A stretch of DNA of 64,000 bases from Rubidibacter lacunae KORDI 51-2 (GTDB taxonomy: Bacteria > Cyanobacteriota > Cyanobacteriia > Cyanobacteriales > Rubidibacteraceae). Location of the stretch: NCBI RefSeq assembly GCF_000473895.1, contig NZ_ASSJ01000047.1:1-64000 (forward strand). Reading direction: 5' to 3'. The position numbers and the translations under genes were made by a program. The notes under the pieces are model-generated. The model did not search any database and was not told the origin of the DNA. It worked only from the letters and a program-made list of their open reading frames with translations. Within the stretch, counting starts at the first letter, position 1. Each line of letters opens with the position of its first letter. Below are positions 38,165 to 47,165 of this stretch, one piece after another.

Positions 38165-39151
38165 TTAGGGCAGGCGAGCGATCGCGATCGCTCGTATGGG
38201 AGCGGGATACCCTTCAACGGTTTTCCTTGCATCGCGCGGGTCGAGAAAATCTGCCAGCGAATGAAAGGTCATCCATTCAGTTTGGCGCTGTTCCTCAGTT
38301 GTCGTTGGGGTGATGTTGATAATACGAGCATCGACAAAATTGCTCTGTCGTAACCAAGTCAATAACAGCTTGCACGACGGAATTGCCCATACGTTCCGCA
38401 TTTGGGCGTAGCGTTTCTCCGGCACGAGTAAGTCCCCGAACTGCTCGTCAACGATCAGCGTTTCTAACACCAACTCGCCACCAGAGCGCAGCGCCCCATG
38501 GAGTTCTCGCAAGTGCTCGAGGGGCGATCGCCGATGGTAGAGCACGCCCATCGAAAAAACCGTGTCGAAGGCATGGAGCTCGGGCGCGATCGCCTCGACG
38601 CCCAGCGGCAACACGAACGCATCCTGCTCGGTCAGATAGCGCCGCACGGCCGCGTGCTGCATTGCAAACAGCGGCGACGGATCCACGCCAACAACAAACG
38701 CCGCTCCCGCCCCCAGCATGCGCCAAGCGTAGTAACCGTTCCCACACCCCACATCGAGGACGCGGCGACCGGCAAGGGGCGAGATCGTGCCGGCCAGTCG
38801 GTTCCATTTCCAGTCCGAACGCCATTCAGCGTCGATGTGGATGCCGAAGAGATCGAACGGGCCTTTGCGCCACGGATGTAGTTCGTGCAATCCCCTGGCG
38901 AGCGCTTGCATCGAAGCAGGGTCGGCATCTGCCGCGCGCCCGACGCGCACGCCCGTGCGAAGATCCATCGCGCTCGGCCGGATATCGGGCAAATTCGCAA
39001 CGGTTGCATCCCAGTTTGCCAAGCGTCCGTGGCGCTCCAGTTGCAGTGCGGCCCAAGTCTGTTGGGGCAAGGTTTCTAGCCACGGTCGTGCGGGCGTTGC
39101 TAGCAGCAATTCGTAGAGGCGATCGTAGTTAAGGAACGGCGCTGCTAGCAT
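38165..39151 (-). CDS. cmoB: tRNA U34 carboxymethyltransferase CmoB
   Basis: Transfers the carboxymethyl group of carboxy-SAM to 5-hydroxyuridine at tRNA position 34, forming uridine-5-oxyacetic acid (cmo5U). The 328-residue product matches the Gammaproteobacterial enzyme closely: LHPWRKGPFDLFGIHIDAEW (including the Cx-SAM-binding Lys), WRSDWKWNRL, VLDVGCGNGYYAWRMLGAGA, FDTVFSMGVLYHRRSPLEHL, and TTTEEQRQTEWM through FLDPRDARKTVEGYPAP. It is divergent from cmoA with 52-58 bases between starts. ATG 39149-39151. Confidence 0.93.
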   Translation of the reverse strand: MLAAPFLNYDRLYELLLATPARPWLETLPQQTWAALQLERHGRLANWDATVANLPDIRPSAMDLRTGVRVGRAADADPASMQALARGLHELHPWRKGPFDLFGIHIDAEWRSDWKWNRLAGTISPLAGRRVLDVGCGNGYYAWRMLGAGAAFVVGVDPSPLFAMQHAAVRRYLTEQDAFVLPLGVEAIAPELHAFDTVFSMGVLYHRRSPLEHLRELHGALRSGGELVLETLIVDEQFGDLLVPEKRYAQMRNVWAIPSCKLLLTWLRQSNFVDARIINITPTTTEEQRQTEWMTFHSLADFLDPRDARKTVEGYPAPIRAIAIARLP

Positions 39152-39203
39152 GAGAACGGTCGGTTAAACGATCGCGTAACGGCACGGTTCGCGCGGGAGG
39201 AAA

Positions 39204-39956
39204 TTGGAATTGACGTCCGATTTGGCACCAGAATCGGCCTCAAAATTCGCCGATGTTGGCGATTGCATCGAAGCGGCAAATGCCAGCTGGTCCTTTGGTA
39301 ATGTCAGCGGAGATCGCTTCGATCGACACGTCCAAAATTCTATCCCGCTGTATGCGATCGGCCACGAATTAGTCGAGGCGATTTCCGACTTTTTCCTGAC
39401 CGACGACTCTCGACTTTACGACCTCGGCTGTTCGACAGGCGCGCTCCTCGAATCGCTCGCGCGGCGTCACGCCACCAAGCGCATTCGCCTCATCGGCATC
39501 GATGCTGAGCCCGACATGATCGACTGCGCGCGATCGCGCTGTCACGCTTTTCCCAACATCGAACTCCGTCACGAGAACCTCATCGACAGCGACTTAGAGG
39601 CAGCAGACTTGATCGTTGCCTACTACACGCTCCAGTTCGTGCGTCCGAAGCACCGACAAGCATTGTTCGATCGCATTTATTCTGCATTAAATTGGGGCGG
39701 CAGCTTTTTACTTTTTGAAAAAGTGCGCGCTCCCGACGCCCGGTTCCAGGACATGATGACGTCAATTTACACCGACTTCAAGCGCGATCGCGGCTATTCC
39801 AGCGATGCCATCCTAGCTAAAGCGCGCAGCCTCAAAGGCGTACTCGAACCGTTCTCGACTGCAGGCAATCTCGGCTTGCTTCAGCGCGCGGGCTTCGTGG
39901 ATATTACGACAGTGATGAAGTACGTTTGCTTTGAGGGATTTCTAGCCATTAAGTAG
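39204..39956 (+). CDS. cmoA: carboxy-SAM synthase CmoA
   Basis: Makes carboxy-S-adenosyl-methionine from SAM and prephenate. Visible: NASWSFGNVSGDRFDRHVQ, SIPLYAIGHELVEAISDFF, YDLGCSTGALLESLA (SAM-binding loop), LIGIDAEPDMIDCA, and TLQFVRPKHRQALFDRIY, which together are specific to CmoA among methyltransferases. The 250-residue length is as expected. There is no ATG near the start: TTG 39204 or TTG 39210 must be used, with GGGAGG at 39195-39200 upstream; the second gives better SD spacing. trhO follows on the same strand, 22 bases downstream. Confidence 0.92.
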   Translation: MELTSDLAPESASKFADVGDCIEAANASWSFGNVSGDRFDRHVQNSIPLYAIGHELVEAISDFFLTDDSRLYDLGCSTGALLESLARRHATKRIRLIGIDAEPDMIDCARSRCHAFPNIELRHENLIDSDLEAADLIVAYYTLQFVRPKHRQALFDRIYSALNWGGSFLLFEKVRAPDARFQDMMTSIYTDFKRDRGYSSDAILAKARSLKGVLEPFSTAGNLGLLQRAGFVDITTVMKYVCFEGFLAIK

Positions 39957-39978
39957 ACAATTAGCAACCGACGGGCAA

Positions 39979-41004
39979 ATGACCGCCATCGATCCCGGCA
40001 AAGATACCCCCCATCCCGCCAACGCTTCTAAGCGAGCGCGCGGCAACATCGTCATAGCGGCTTTTTATAAGTTCGTGCGGTTGTCTGGCTGCGATGAGGT
40101 GCGATCGCGTCTGCTCGACTTCTGCAAACTTCAACAGCTCAAAGGCACAATCCTGCTAGCCTCCGAAGGCATTAACGGCACGGTTGCCGGCTCGTCCGAG
40201 GCGATCGCCGGGCTCCAAGAATTTTTGCAAACTGATGAGCGCTTTGCCGAGATTGCCTTCAAACTCAGCTACGCGGACGAGACGCCCTTTCGCCGCTTGT
40301 ACGTGCGCGTGCGAGCGGAAATTGTCACCCTCGGTCTGTCCGACGTCGATCCGCTGCAACTGACCGGTACGCGCGTTGCCCCTGAAGAGTGGAATACGTT
40401 GCTTGACGATCCGGAGACACTCGCGATCGACACGCGCAATCAATTCGAATACGAGGTGGGGACATTTGCCGGTGCGATCTCGCCGCAAACCGATGCCTTT
40501 CACGAATTCCCTCAATTCGTGCGCGATCGCCTCGATCCACAAAAACATCGCAAAATTGCCATGTTCTGCACGGGCGGCATCCGCTGTGAAAAAGCCAGCG
40601 CCTATCTGCTTCAACAAGGTTTTGCGGCCGTCTATCAACTCGATGGCGGCATTCTACGCTATTTGGAAGTCACCGAACCAGAACAGTCGCGCTGGGACGG
40701 CGAATGCTTCGTATTCGACACGCGCGTCAGCGTCGATTGCGACCTCAATCCCGGCAGCTACGAACAGTGCTTTGCCTGTCGCCGACCGCTGTCGGACGCC
40801 GAACGCCAGTCGGACAAATACCAACCGGGACTTGCCTGCCCGCATTGTTATGACGAGCTCACCCCCGAGCAGCGAGCGAGCTTCCTCGAACGCCGCCGTC
40901 AGGTAGAGCTGGCCGCACAACGCGATCGCGACCACGTTGGTGCGGATATGTCCGAGCGCAAAGCCGAAAAACAACAGCAGAAGGCATCCGAGCGCCAGCG
41001 TTGA
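39979..41004 (+). CDS. trhO: tRNA U34 hydroxylase TrhO (rhodanese-type)
   Basis: Oxygen-dependent tRNA uridine(34) hydroxylase (YceA family). It makes ho5U34, the precursor of cmo5U. An N-terminal acylphosphatase-like domain (about 20-120: LLASEGINGTVAGSSEAI; LSYADETPFRRLYVRVRAEIV) is followed by a rhodanese domain (about 140-250) with the catalytic loop CTGGIRCEKASAYL (Cys 197), and a C-terminal zinc ribbon (CFACRRPLSD..., CPHCYDELT). The C-terminus is a Lys/Gln-rich tail. It is probably cotranscribed with cmoA, so the cluster encodes all three steps from U34 to cmo5U34. ATG 39979. Confidence 0.93.
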   Translation: MTAIDPGKDTPHPANASKRARGNIVIAAFYKFVRLSGCDEVRSRLLDFCKLQQLKGTILLASEGINGTVAGSSEAIAGLQEFLQTDERFAEIAFKLSYADETPFRRLYVRVRAEIVTLGLSDVDPLQLTGTRVAPEEWNTLLDDPETLAIDTRNQFEYEVGTFAGAISPQTDAFHEFPQFVRDRLDPQKHRKIAMFCTGGIRCEKASAYLLQQGFAAVYQLDGGILRYLEVTEPEQSRWDGECFVFDTRVSVDCDLNPGSYEQCFACRRPLSDAERQSDKYQPGLACPHCYDELTPEQRASFLERRRQVELAAQRDRDHVGADMSERKAEKQQQKASERQR

Positions 41005-41054
41005 CCCGGCGATCGCGCCCCCGATGCTCCAGGTTTTAGTTCGCAGCAAGCGCG

Positions 41055-41831
41055 CTAAGAACTGGTCGCGATACTCTGCAGAACATGTGTCGCAGTTTGG
41101 ATTTGGCGGGCACTGAATCCGGCACGTTCGAGATGGATTAAATAACCGCGATGGCGATACCGACCGTCCAACGCGATCGCCCGTCGATAGGTTTGCCGCG
41201 CTGCCTCGACGTCACCGCGACTCCATTGCGCGATCGCCAGGGCAACCAGTGGATGTGGATTGCTTGGCTCCAAGGCGATCGCCCGTTCTGCATGGGTAAT
41301 TGCTTGTTCGAATTGTGTCTGTCGCTGAAAGGCAAGGGAGAGATTGTAGTGCGCGATTTCGTTCTCCGGTGCCAACGCGATTGCCTCAGAGTGCGTGGCG
41401 ATTGCGCGGTCGAGATCGCCGCTGACGAGGTACGCAATGCCAAGTGCGTTCAGCGTTGGCACGTCCTTGGAATCGCGATCGCGCGCCGCTGTCAGCACCT
41501 CAACTGCTTCCATAGTTCGACCGTCTAGATGCAAGGTCCAACCGAGCAACACGCGTCCGGATTGTTGGGTGGGATCGAGGGCAACCGCTGCGCGCATGGC
41601 CGCGATCGCAGCCGTAAAGTCTCCAGCTTGCCGTGCTTCCAATCCGCGCAACCGCAAGCTTGCCGACTGTTGGCGCTCGGCCGCTGTCGGTGGCGGCGGG
41701 GCAACTTCGACCGATAGCATCGCCACAAACGTCGGCGCGAGCATCTCGACCGGCGCGATCGCGGGCGCTGACTGACAGGCAACGCCGAGTGCCCCGCAAA
41801 CCCAAGCGATTTTCCAATAGCGCCCGTTCAT
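41055..41831 (-). CDS. TPR-repeat probable lipoprotein
   Basis: A 258-residue protein. N-terminal signal WKIAWVCGALGVACQSAPAIA with a lipobox-like LGVAC (Cys 19). Residues about 65-230 are tetratricopeptide repeats (GDFTAAIAAMRAAVALDPTQ; GDLDRAIATHSEAIALAPEN; QFEQAITHAERAIALEPSN; GDVEAARQTYRRAIALD). It presumably works as a scaffold in the periplasm. Its ATG at 41829-41831 overlaps the stop of the aldo/keto reductase upstream (ATGA overlap), so the two are translationally coupled. Confidence 0.85.
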   Translation of the reverse strand: MNGRYWKIAWVCGALGVACQSAPAIAPVEMLAPTFVAMLSVEVAPPPPTAAERQQSASLRLRGLEARQAGDFTAAIAAMRAAVALDPTQQSGRVLLGWTLHLDGRTMEAVEVLTAARDRDSKDVPTLNALGIAYLVSGDLDRAIATHSEAIALAPENEIAHYNLSLAFQRQTQFEQAITHAERAIALEPSNPHPLVALAIAQWSRGDVEAARQTYRRAIALDGRYRHRGYLIHLERAGFSARQIQTATHVLQSIATSS

Positions 41832-42778
41832 TTGCGTTCGTAGGAATAGATATCGCCTGGTTGTTGCAGTAACTGTGCCGATCGCTCTGAGAGGAACTCC
41901 AGATCGGCCGGCGCGATCTCCGACTTCAGAGCAGACACATTTTGCTCGATCTGCTGGCGGTGTTGAGTAAAGCCCACCACGGGTGCGAGTACGCCTGGCT
42001 GTTGCGCCACCCATTTGAGTGCCACCTGCGCGATTGTCAGCTCGTACTTGCGTGCCACCTGCGCGATCGCGTGCAGCAGCTCTTGCAAGGGCGGCCAACC
42101 GCCATGGGCTGCCACCATACTGCTGTAGTAAAAACCCCGCGCGTGGGAGCTTTCTGGCGGCGGCGTTGCCATGCTCAGAAACTTATCCGACAAAAAACCA
42201 CCGGCTAGGGGACCGTAAGGCAATAACCCAATACCGAACTCTTGGCACAAGGCCGCCATGCCGTTTTCAACACGGCGATCCACGAGGCTGTACTGTACCT
42301 GATGGGTCGCGATCGGAGCGTACTCCAACGCTCGTTTTAGCATCGGAACGTCGAAGTTAGTCGCGCCGAGCTGCCGGATTTTGCCCTCATCTTGGAATTT
42401 GGTCAGCAGCTCTAAGGTCTGAGCAAAGTCGATCTGCGGATCGTGCCAGTGAACTTGGACGCAGTCGAGGCAATCGCGTTGCAACTGGCGTAGGGAGTTT
42501 TCAATTTTGCCGCGCACCTGATTCGGTGTTGGTTCGCTTCCAAAAAAGACGGCTTTCGTGAGCAACGTGCAGTCGCTGCGGTCTTTGAGGATCTGACCCA
42601 ATAAACGCTCGCTTCGTCCGTAGATATCGGCAGTATCGAAATGAGCGATTCCCCAAGCCAAGTAGGTATCGATCGTGCGCTCGACGTCGTTGGCGGGTAT
42701 TGCCGTCCAACTGCGGTCGTCAAGCTGCCAGCACCCGACTATAAGTGGGGCAGAAATAACGGTTTGCTTTGCCTTCAT
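41828..42778 (-). CDS. aldo/keto reductase
   Basis: NADPH-dependent oxidoreductase of the AKR superfamily, 316 residues from ATG 42776-42778 (MKAKQTVISAPL); an ATG at 42802 would add eight unconserved residues. Catalytic tetrad regions are visible: FDTADIYGRSE (Asp, Tyr), TKAVFFGSE (Lys) and VQVHWHDPQ (His). Further motifs are GKIRQLGATNFDV and LPYGPLAGGFLSDKF. It ends TGA overlapping the next gene. Substrate unknown. Confidence 0.9.
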   Translation of the reverse strand: MKAKQTVISAPLIVGCWQLDDRSWTAIPANDVERTIDTYLAWGIAHFDTADIYGRSERLLGQILKDRSDCTLLTKAVFFGSEPTPNQVRGKIENSLRQLQRDCLDCVQVHWHDPQIDFAQTLELLTKFQDEGKIRQLGATNFDVPMLKRALEYAPIATHQVQYSLVDRRVENGMAALCQEFGIGLLPYGPLAGGFLSDKFLSMATPPPESSHARGFYYSSMVAAHGGWPPLQELLHAIAQVARKYELTIAQVALKWVAQQPGVLAPVVGFTQHRQQIEQNVSALKSEIAPADLEFLSERSAQLLQQPGDIYSYERK

Positions 42779-42950
42779 ATTGGCTGTTGGGTTGCTTCCC
42801 AACAGGCGATCGCGCCACTGACCGGCGCGGGAGGAACTGATGAGGGTTGCTCCTTAGGTCCTCCACGTAAGGAACGGACGGAATAGGTAGCACCCGAGAT
42901 TGTATATCGTATCACCGCAGCGTCGGGTGCTCGCGCTCGCTATGTATACG

Positions 42951-43733
42951 CTAAATCTCAAATTTTGCAAAAACCGGAAAGTGATCTGACGGCAGTAAAT
43001 CGAGCCAGCGCTTATTCTCTACCCACGCCGAAGTCAACTGCCAACGATTGTCGTAGTAGATCGTATCGATCGCGGTGTCGCCGATGCCCGTGTAGCGGTG
43101 CATGGATTTTTGCCGGGGGGGAGGAAGAGAGGCGATCGCATCGTCCAACCGGCGATCGCCCGAAAACGGCTCCAGGAAGGTCGCGCGCGGGGCTGATTCG
43201 GGTTCGTCGTTGAAGTCGCCACTGAGCAGCCAGAAATCCCGAGCGTCGGTATGGCTCGCGAGGCGATCGCGTATCAACGCCGCCCCGTTTTTGCGAGCGA
43301 TCTCGCTTTCATGGTCCAGGTGCGTGTTGCAAAAAACGATCCGCCCGTCAAAGCGGTTGAGGGCAAACGTTGCCAGCGTGGCCATGCGGGGCATACGCGT
43401 GCTCCAACTCGAAGTCATGCTGCCAATTGCGTCGGGGGTATCGCTCAGGGCAAAGTCAGTAGCACTGAGGCACCGCAGGCGATCGCGGCGGAAAAAAATC
43501 GCGCAGTGCTCGTCTTTGCCTGTGTTGGCGCGATCGCAGCCGACACTTTGGTACTCCGGCAGCATCCGATGCAGGTCCAACAGCTGATTGGCCTTGCCTT
43601 CTTGGGTACCGATCGCGTCGGGACGGTGATGTTTCAGCAGCGCGACGACCGCTGGGCAACGGACGCGCCAATCGCGATCGTCGGGATCCGGTCTATCGTG
43701 CCGCAGGTTGAAGCTGGCGATCGTCAATTGCAT
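42951..43733 (-). CDS. endonuclease/exonuclease/phosphatase family protein
   Basis: A 260-residue metal-dependent hydrolase of the EEP fold. It has the family's sequential motifs: MQLTIASFNLRHD (N-terminal Asn), TQEGKANQLLDL (Glu), NTHLDHESEIARK (Asp/His), LLSGDFNDEPES (Asn/Asp), TAIDTIYYD and the C-terminal SDHFPVFAKF (Asp-His). Typical substrates are sphingomyelin, phosphoesters, or DNA; none can be chosen. No signal peptide. ATG 43731-43733. Confidence 0.9.
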   Translation of the reverse strand: MQLTIASFNLRHDRPDPDDRDWRVRCPAVVALLKHHRPDAIGTQEGKANQLLDLHRMLPEYQSVGCDRANTGKDEHCAIFFRRDRLRCLSATDFALSDTPDAIGSMTSSWSTRMPRMATLATFALNRFDGRIVFCNTHLDHESEIARKNGAALIRDRLASHTDARDFWLLSGDFNDEPESAPRATFLEPFSGDRRLDDAIASLPPPRQKSMHRYTGIGDTAIDTIYYDNRWQLTSAWVENKRWLDLLPSDHFPVFAKFEI

Positions 43734-43931
43734 GAGTGGTTTGGTTGGGAAACGTAGCAGGAAAAAGCATTGGATCGAGCGATCGACAGCCTTCTCGAAC
43801 CCCTTGCAAGCGAGGGCAACCCGACTCGGACGACAGGCGATCGCGTCGGGTTCGATCGCCCTGAAGTGCGCTCCAAAGATGGCATACTTGGTTATGCGGT
43901 GGTCGATCCACGGGCGATCGCGCCTGACGCC

Positions 43932-45392
43932 CTATTCGCCGATGCCAAACGCTTTTACGATAAACCGCAATGCGAACACGACGGCAAGCATCCAGATGGC
44001 AATTGGAATTTCTCGACCCTTACCCTGAAATGCCTTAATTAGGGGGTAGGTGATGAAACCCATTGCCAGCCCCTCAGCAATGCTAAAACTCAGCGGTATC
44101 AACACCAAGGTCAGAAACGACGGCACCGCCTCTGCCGGGTCGTCCCAGCGAATCGCGCGAACGTTGCCCATCATCAGCACGCCGACGATGACTAACGCTG
44201 GCGCCGTGGCAAACGCTGGAATCGCTGCGATCAGCGGGATAAAAAAGATCGACAACAGGAATAACCCCGCCACCGTCAAGGCCGTCAGTCCCGTCCGGCC
44301 GCCCACGGCAATGCCCGACGCCGATTCGATGTACGACGTTACTGTCGAGGTACCCAACACTGCGCCAACCGTCGTCCCGATCGCGTCTGCCATCAGTGCC
44401 TGATTGACGTTGGGCAGTTCTCCCCGCTCGTCGATGTATCCTGCTTGCGTGCCGATGCCCGCCAGCGTTCCGACCGTATCGAACAGGTCCACGAACAGAA
44501 ACACGAACATTACTGCCAGAAAATCCCACAGCGGCACAGTACCTAGCGACCCCAACCCGGCAAACGCTTGCCCGAGCAAGTCTGCCGGCCAGGTGGGTAG
44601 CGCTAGGATCGCGCGGGGCGGCGGAGCCACTTGCAAGATCCAGCCCAAAGCGGCTGTCGCCAAGATCCCCCACAAGAGCGCCCCGTGCACGCGCCGTGCC
44701 AGAAAAGACGCCGCGATTAAAATTCCCGCGATCGCTACTAGGGTTGCTGGGTTGCTCAAGTCGCCAAGCGTCGTTGTGGTCGCTGCGCTTGGCACGATTA
44801 ACCCAGCTCCCCCCTGCTCTGGATTGCCTGTTAGCGCGATGTAGGCAATAAAAAGCCCGATGCCGGCAGCCGTTGCGTGCTTGAGGCAGCTGGGAATCGC
44901 GCGCACGATCTGCCGGCGCACGTCGGTCAAGGTTAGGACAATGAAGAGAACACCTTCCAGAAACACCGCTGCCAGCGCCACGCGCCAGTCGATACCCAAC
45001 CCCAATACCACCGAAAATGCAAAGAAGGCATTCAATCCCATTCCCGGCGCGAGCGCAAACGGATAATTTGCTGATAGACCCATCGCTGCTGTAGCGATCG
45101 CAGCCGCAACCGCCGTTGCGATCGCCAACTCGCCAAAGAGATCCTGCGGCTGGTCGAGAAAGATCGCGTTGGAGAGAATTGCCGGATTGACCGCCAAGAT
45201 ATACGCCATTGTCACGAAGGTGGTTGCCCCGGCAAGCAGTTCGGTGCGGACGGTCGTGCCCTTAGCGCGCAGTTGGAAGAAGGCAGCCAGTCTCGACTCG
45301 GCTGGCAATCCGGGTGGCGGCGAGTTGGGTATTGGGTCGGGTGCGTTCGGCTCGGATGGGGTGGGCTCGGGTACGGTTGGGTCGCGTTCCAT
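43932..45392 (-). CDS. NCS2 purine permease (AzgA/PbuG-like)
   Basis: Proton-coupled hypoxanthine/guanine (or adenine) transporter of 486 residues with about 12-14 membrane segments. Diagnostic pieces: ELLAGATTFVTMAYILAVNP, ALAPGMGLNAFFAFSV, AIPSCLKHATAAGIGLFIAY, DLFDTVGTLAGIGTQAG, and GTSTVTSYIESASGIAVGGR. A proline-rich hydrophilic N-terminal leader of about 35 residues precedes the core. ATG 45390-45392 with GGAGGAATT as SD. Substrate within the purines not determinable. Confidence 0.9.
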   Translation of the reverse strand: MERDPTVPEPTPSEPNAPDPIPNSPPPGLPAESRLAAFFQLRAKGTTVRTELLAGATTFVTMAYILAVNPAILSNAIFLDQPQDLFGELAIATAVAAAIATAAMGLSANYPFALAPGMGLNAFFAFSVVLGLGIDWRVALAAVFLEGVLFIVLTLTDVRRQIVRAIPSCLKHATAAGIGLFIAYIALTGNPEQGGAGLIVPSAATTTTLGDLSNPATLVAIAGILIAASFLARRVHGALLWGILATAALGWILQVAPPPRAILALPTWPADLLGQAFAGLGSLGTVPLWDFLAVMFVFLFVDLFDTVGTLAGIGTQAGYIDERGELPNVNQALMADAIGTTVGAVLGTSTVTSYIESASGIAVGGRTGLTALTVAGLFLLSIFFIPLIAAIPAFATAPALVIVGVLMMGNVRAIRWDDPAEAVPSFLTLVLIPLSFSIAEGLAMGFITYPLIKAFQGKGREIPIAIWMLAVVFALRFIVKAFGIGE

Positions 45393-45498
45393 AATTCCTC
45401 CTCGCACGTGGCTGAGCAATCACCCAGGCTGGCGGTGTCGCGATCGCCCTCTGAGGTTAAACGACACCCGTTCGGATAGTTGAAGCAAACTTTACTGT

Positions 45499-46053
45499 AT
45501 GCCTATGCTGGAAGGCATCGAGCCGATTTTTGCCCCAGCCATGCAGCGATCGCAACCCACCCCCTCCCGAGTGCCGCGCTCCTGGCGCGTTCGCTGGCAT
45601 CGCCGCCTGCGCTACCTCTATTTGCGGGTGATTCGCCTGCAAAGTTCCACGCCCGCGATCGCGCGCGGGATGGCAATCGGCGTGTTTGCCGGCTGGTTCC
45701 CATTCTTCGGTCTCCAAACTATTCTCAGCGTCGTGTTGGCAGCTCTGGTTCGGGGTAACAAGCTGGTAGCAGCCGCAGCAACGTGGGTGAGCAACCCGCT
45801 AACCTACGTACCGATCTATGCGTTCAACTTCCAGGTGGGCTGTTGGTTACTGGGCTGGAACGGGCGCTCGCTAGCCGAAGTGAACTGGCGCTCGTGGTCG
45901 GAGATGTCGGCAATGGGCTCGGCATTCGTCACGCGCATACTGTCCGGAAGCTTCGTAGCCGGCGTCTTTGCAGCGATCGCGGCTTACCTTCTGAGCTTGT
46001 GGCTGATCCCGCGCGTGCGCGCTTCAGTAGGGTCTGTCCGCAATCGGGTTTAG
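45499..46053 (+). CDS. DUF2062 membrane protein
   Basis: A 184-residue protein with basic N-terminus (RSWRVRWHRRLRYLYLRVIRL), followed by IARGMAIGVFAGWFPFFGLQT, VAAAATWVSNPLTYVPIY and a C-terminal TM helix (AGVFAAIAAYLLSLWLIPRV). These are the hallmarks of DUF2062, an inner-membrane family of unknown function. ATG 45499; a second Met at 45505 is possible. Confidence 0.85.
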   Translation: MPMLEGIEPIFAPAMQRSQPTPSRVPRSWRVRWHRRLRYLYLRVIRLQSSTPAIARGMAIGVFAGWFPFFGLQTILSVVLAALVRGNKLVAAAATWVSNPLTYVPIYAFNFQVGCWLLGWNGRSLAEVNWRSWSEMSAMGSAFVTRILSGSFVAGVFAAIAAYLLSLWLIPRVRASVGSVRNRV

Positions 46054-46124
46054 AGAACCGCAAACGCAATCGCGATCGCTCTGGATCCTGAGGTCAGCGA
46101 GCTTTGGAAAGATGGTCCGATCGG

Positions 46125-47043
46125 TTAGCAAAAACGTGGCGCCAGCCAGACTCTAGCATGCTTTCGAGCGAGCGTATTGTCTGTCATATTTTTTGCTAGC
46201 GCATCATCTGACATGCGTCGAACAATCTGAACGAAATCCCGGTCTACATTGAAGGCCAAAATCGGCAAGAAAACTGGTGCTAGAAAACGTGGTTTGGGAG
46301 TAAGTTCCCACCACACCATCACTTCAGAACCTGTGCCAGCTGACTTAATCTCCCACCCTCCGATCATCGTACTGGCTGGGAAAGGGAAATCCGGTGCCTC
46401 CGAGACAAAGCGGAATGTAAACGAACGGGAGCCTGGATTAAAGGCAACACACTCTTCTGACCAGCACCTGCCAGGATTGGTCCGCGCAACGCCGTACTGC
46501 TCCAATTCCAGGCGCTTTGCCATTTAGAATCTCTGACTTGACGAGTGATGGGGAGTATTTCTGTATCGCACCCAGACGACTGATAACCTCCCACATGTTG
46601 ACTGGGGTGGCTTCGGCATGAACAACCAGACAATGACGATGCAGGGCTGGATTTTCTGCCCGGTGGGCGCGATCGATCCCCCACATCTGCCAAACACCAA
46701 AGATCGGCACTACCCCAGCAACAGCTAGCACTACTGCCACCCCAGTCTCGGAAAACAGCCTTGAGAACAATAGCAGTCCTAGTAATGAGCTAATTACCCA
46801 AAGAAAATCCGCACCACTGGCATAGAGTGCCCGCCAAGTCTCCAACCGCGGCCGTGTGGCTTGATGGAGGAGATCGGCAGCAAATAGCAGAAGCCCGCAT
46901 CCTATTAAACGGAAAACCAAGAGCGCTTGTAGACCAATAAGAGTGCCGAAAAACTCAGGACAGGCAAACATTATTAGCCCACAGATTGTAGAAAAAACAG
47001 CATTTGCAAACAAGGCTGTACGCAGGGGAAGAGTAGCCTTCAT
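46125..47043 (-). pseudogene. 4-TM/SRPBCC two-domain protein, frameshifted
   Basis: The N-terminal part (47043-about 46474) has four membrane segments (FANAVFSTICGLIMFACPEF, FRLIGCGLLLFAADLLH, FLWVISSLLGLLLFSRLFS, AVVLAVAGVVPIFGVWQMWG), then begins a polyketide-cyclase/SRPBCC domain (VHAEATPVNMWEVISRLGAI; KAPGIGAVRRCADQS). The domain continues in another frame, CWSEECVAFNPGSRSFTFRF, then TMIGGWEIKSAGTGSEVMVW and AFNVDRDFVQIVRRM, to the stop at 46125. One extra base around 46473 separates the frames; without it the protein would be about 305 residues. As it stands the first frame ends about 14 residues later, at 46438. ATG 47041-47043 with GGAGG upstream. A MarR regulator is divergent. A sequencing error is an alternative. 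Confidence 0.85.
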
Positions 47044-47092
47044 ATCAACCTCCAACGCAGAATAACAAGCATGGCAATTCAGCGATATGGTT

Positions 47093-47149
47093 GTAAACTC
47101 AGTTGACATAAGCATAGAATGACTCCAGTTTTATGTCAACCCAGTTTAC
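47093..47149. promoter_or_regulatory. 19-bp inverted repeat operator between divergent genes
   Basis: Left arm 47093-47111 and right arm 47131-47149 match in 17 of 19 positions as inverted repeats (GTAAACT..GTTGACATAA), separated by 19 bases. On the minus strand the arm holds -35 TTGACA, and after 17 bases -10 TATGCT, pointing at the membrane-SRPBCC gene. This placement is what a MarR autoregulatory operator would have. The repeat covers the ATG at 47133, supporting the later start for marR. Confidence 0.75.
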
Positions 47150-47165
47150 AAGGCGCGGTGTCCCA

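Noticed and set aside
38383-39132. 249-codon plus-strand frame
   Set aside because: Antisense shadow of cmoB; arginine-rich, no family resemblance.
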